Source of the DNA: Plakobranchus ocellatus
Lineage: Eukaryota; Mollusca; Gastropoda; Plakobranchidae
Assembly (NCBI GenBank): GCA_019648995.1
Contig: BLXT01007695.1
Coordinates: 164,823 to 192,531 of the forward strand
Reading direction: 5' to 3'
Length of the DNA stretch: 27,709 nt
Shown in pieces: positions 27,331-27,709 of this stretch. Each line of letters opens with the position of its first letter. The stretch's first letter is position 1. A program made the position numbers and the translations under genes. The notes under the pieces were generated by a model. That model searched no databases, was not told where the DNA came from, and worked only from the letters and a program-made list of their open reading frames with translations.

Positions 27331-27709
27331 TATTCATTTCATACTGCAAAAAAAAAAACTAGGAAATCGGAAATACTGGCCAAATCAATCAGCCCTTCAC
27401 ACTGCTTGGGTTTAAACAAATTGATGATTATGTTACTGATACTATACTTTTTCCAAATACAAAGAAAAACCTCATACATTTTGGTGTTGCTTGAAATTAC
27501 CAGATTAAAATTTCATATCAATGACTGCATAAAAAAAATACATTTTAAATTGGTTGTTTAGTGATGCAAAGCAACTGTTGTCACTGCAAAGCCCAATCAT
27601 TTTGCCATAAATATGTGCCTAATGTAAAAAAAAAATCATTTTTGTTTGAATTTTTCTGTTGTTCATTTTTGTAATTTTAAAGTCTTTGTGAGTGCCGTTT
27701 TGATTAAAA
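27331..27709. other. Sequence downstream of the gene, nothing recognised
   Basis: AT-rich sequence with A and T runs and no coding or RNA signal that I can support. If the distal ATTAAA at 27703 is used, this stretch would also be 3' UTR. Confidence 0.5.

Overview
The window is eukaryotic nuclear DNA holding most of one gene on the + strand. The gene encodes a Polycomb-group-like chromatin reader of the L3MBTL family (lethal(3)malignant brain tumour-like; Drosophila l(3)mbt, vertebrate L3MBTL1/3/4). I could place 22 coding exons whose reading phases join without a break. They give 4152 nt of CDS, or 1383 residues plus stop, from ATG 779 to TGA 25541. The introns are AT-rich and full of poly-T and poly-A runs. 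With simple repeats, a 40-N gap and a single N, this looks like a draft assembly of an invertebrate animal. The protein combines features that vertebrates split between L3MBTL1 and L3MBTL3/4, so I place it outside vertebrates (echinoderm-, hemichordate- or mollusc-like). The phylum cannot be decided from this window.

Layout: 1-747 is 5' flank or upstream intron, starting with an (AT)n microsatellite. Exons 1-6 (748-6316) encode a disordered Ser/Thr/Gln/Pro/Val-rich N-terminal region of about 600 residues. Exons 7-8 (6844-7755) encode the acidic 'WEDGVG...KFKINEFG' segment, which matches the N-terminus of L3MBTL3. Exon 9 (8300-8429) carries an FCS-type zinc finger and exon 10 a basic, NLS-like stretch. 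Exons 11-13, 14-15 and 16-17 encode MBT repeats 1, 2 and 3. Exons 18 and 19 encode two successive C2HC (MyT1/NZF-type) zinc fingers. Exons 19-20 form a basic linker and exons 21-22 a C-terminal SAM domain. A 3' UTR follows, with a good poly(A) signal at 27297. No other gene is supported on either strand.

Known family biology predicts a nuclear protein. The MBT repeats bind mono- or dimethyl-lysine and compact chromatin. The SAM domain mediates oligomerisation or partner binding, and the zinc fingers contact nucleic acid or partners. The cage residues of MBT2, the active pocket of human L3MBTL1, are intact.

Several structures go beyond the gene model. They include a likely GC-AG intron (intron 6) and a near-identical arm-plus-core exon layout for the MBT repeats. 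A 32-nt tandem repeat supplies the splice acceptor of exon 21. A probable pogo/Tigger-type miniature transposon lies in the 3' UTR. There is a 61-bp dispersed duplication around exons 17-18, a three-copy degenerate tandem repeat in intron 20, and a possible reverse-transcriptase relic in intron 14. I did not find a new multi-gene system; the interest lies in the gene's ancestral architecture and these smaller structures.
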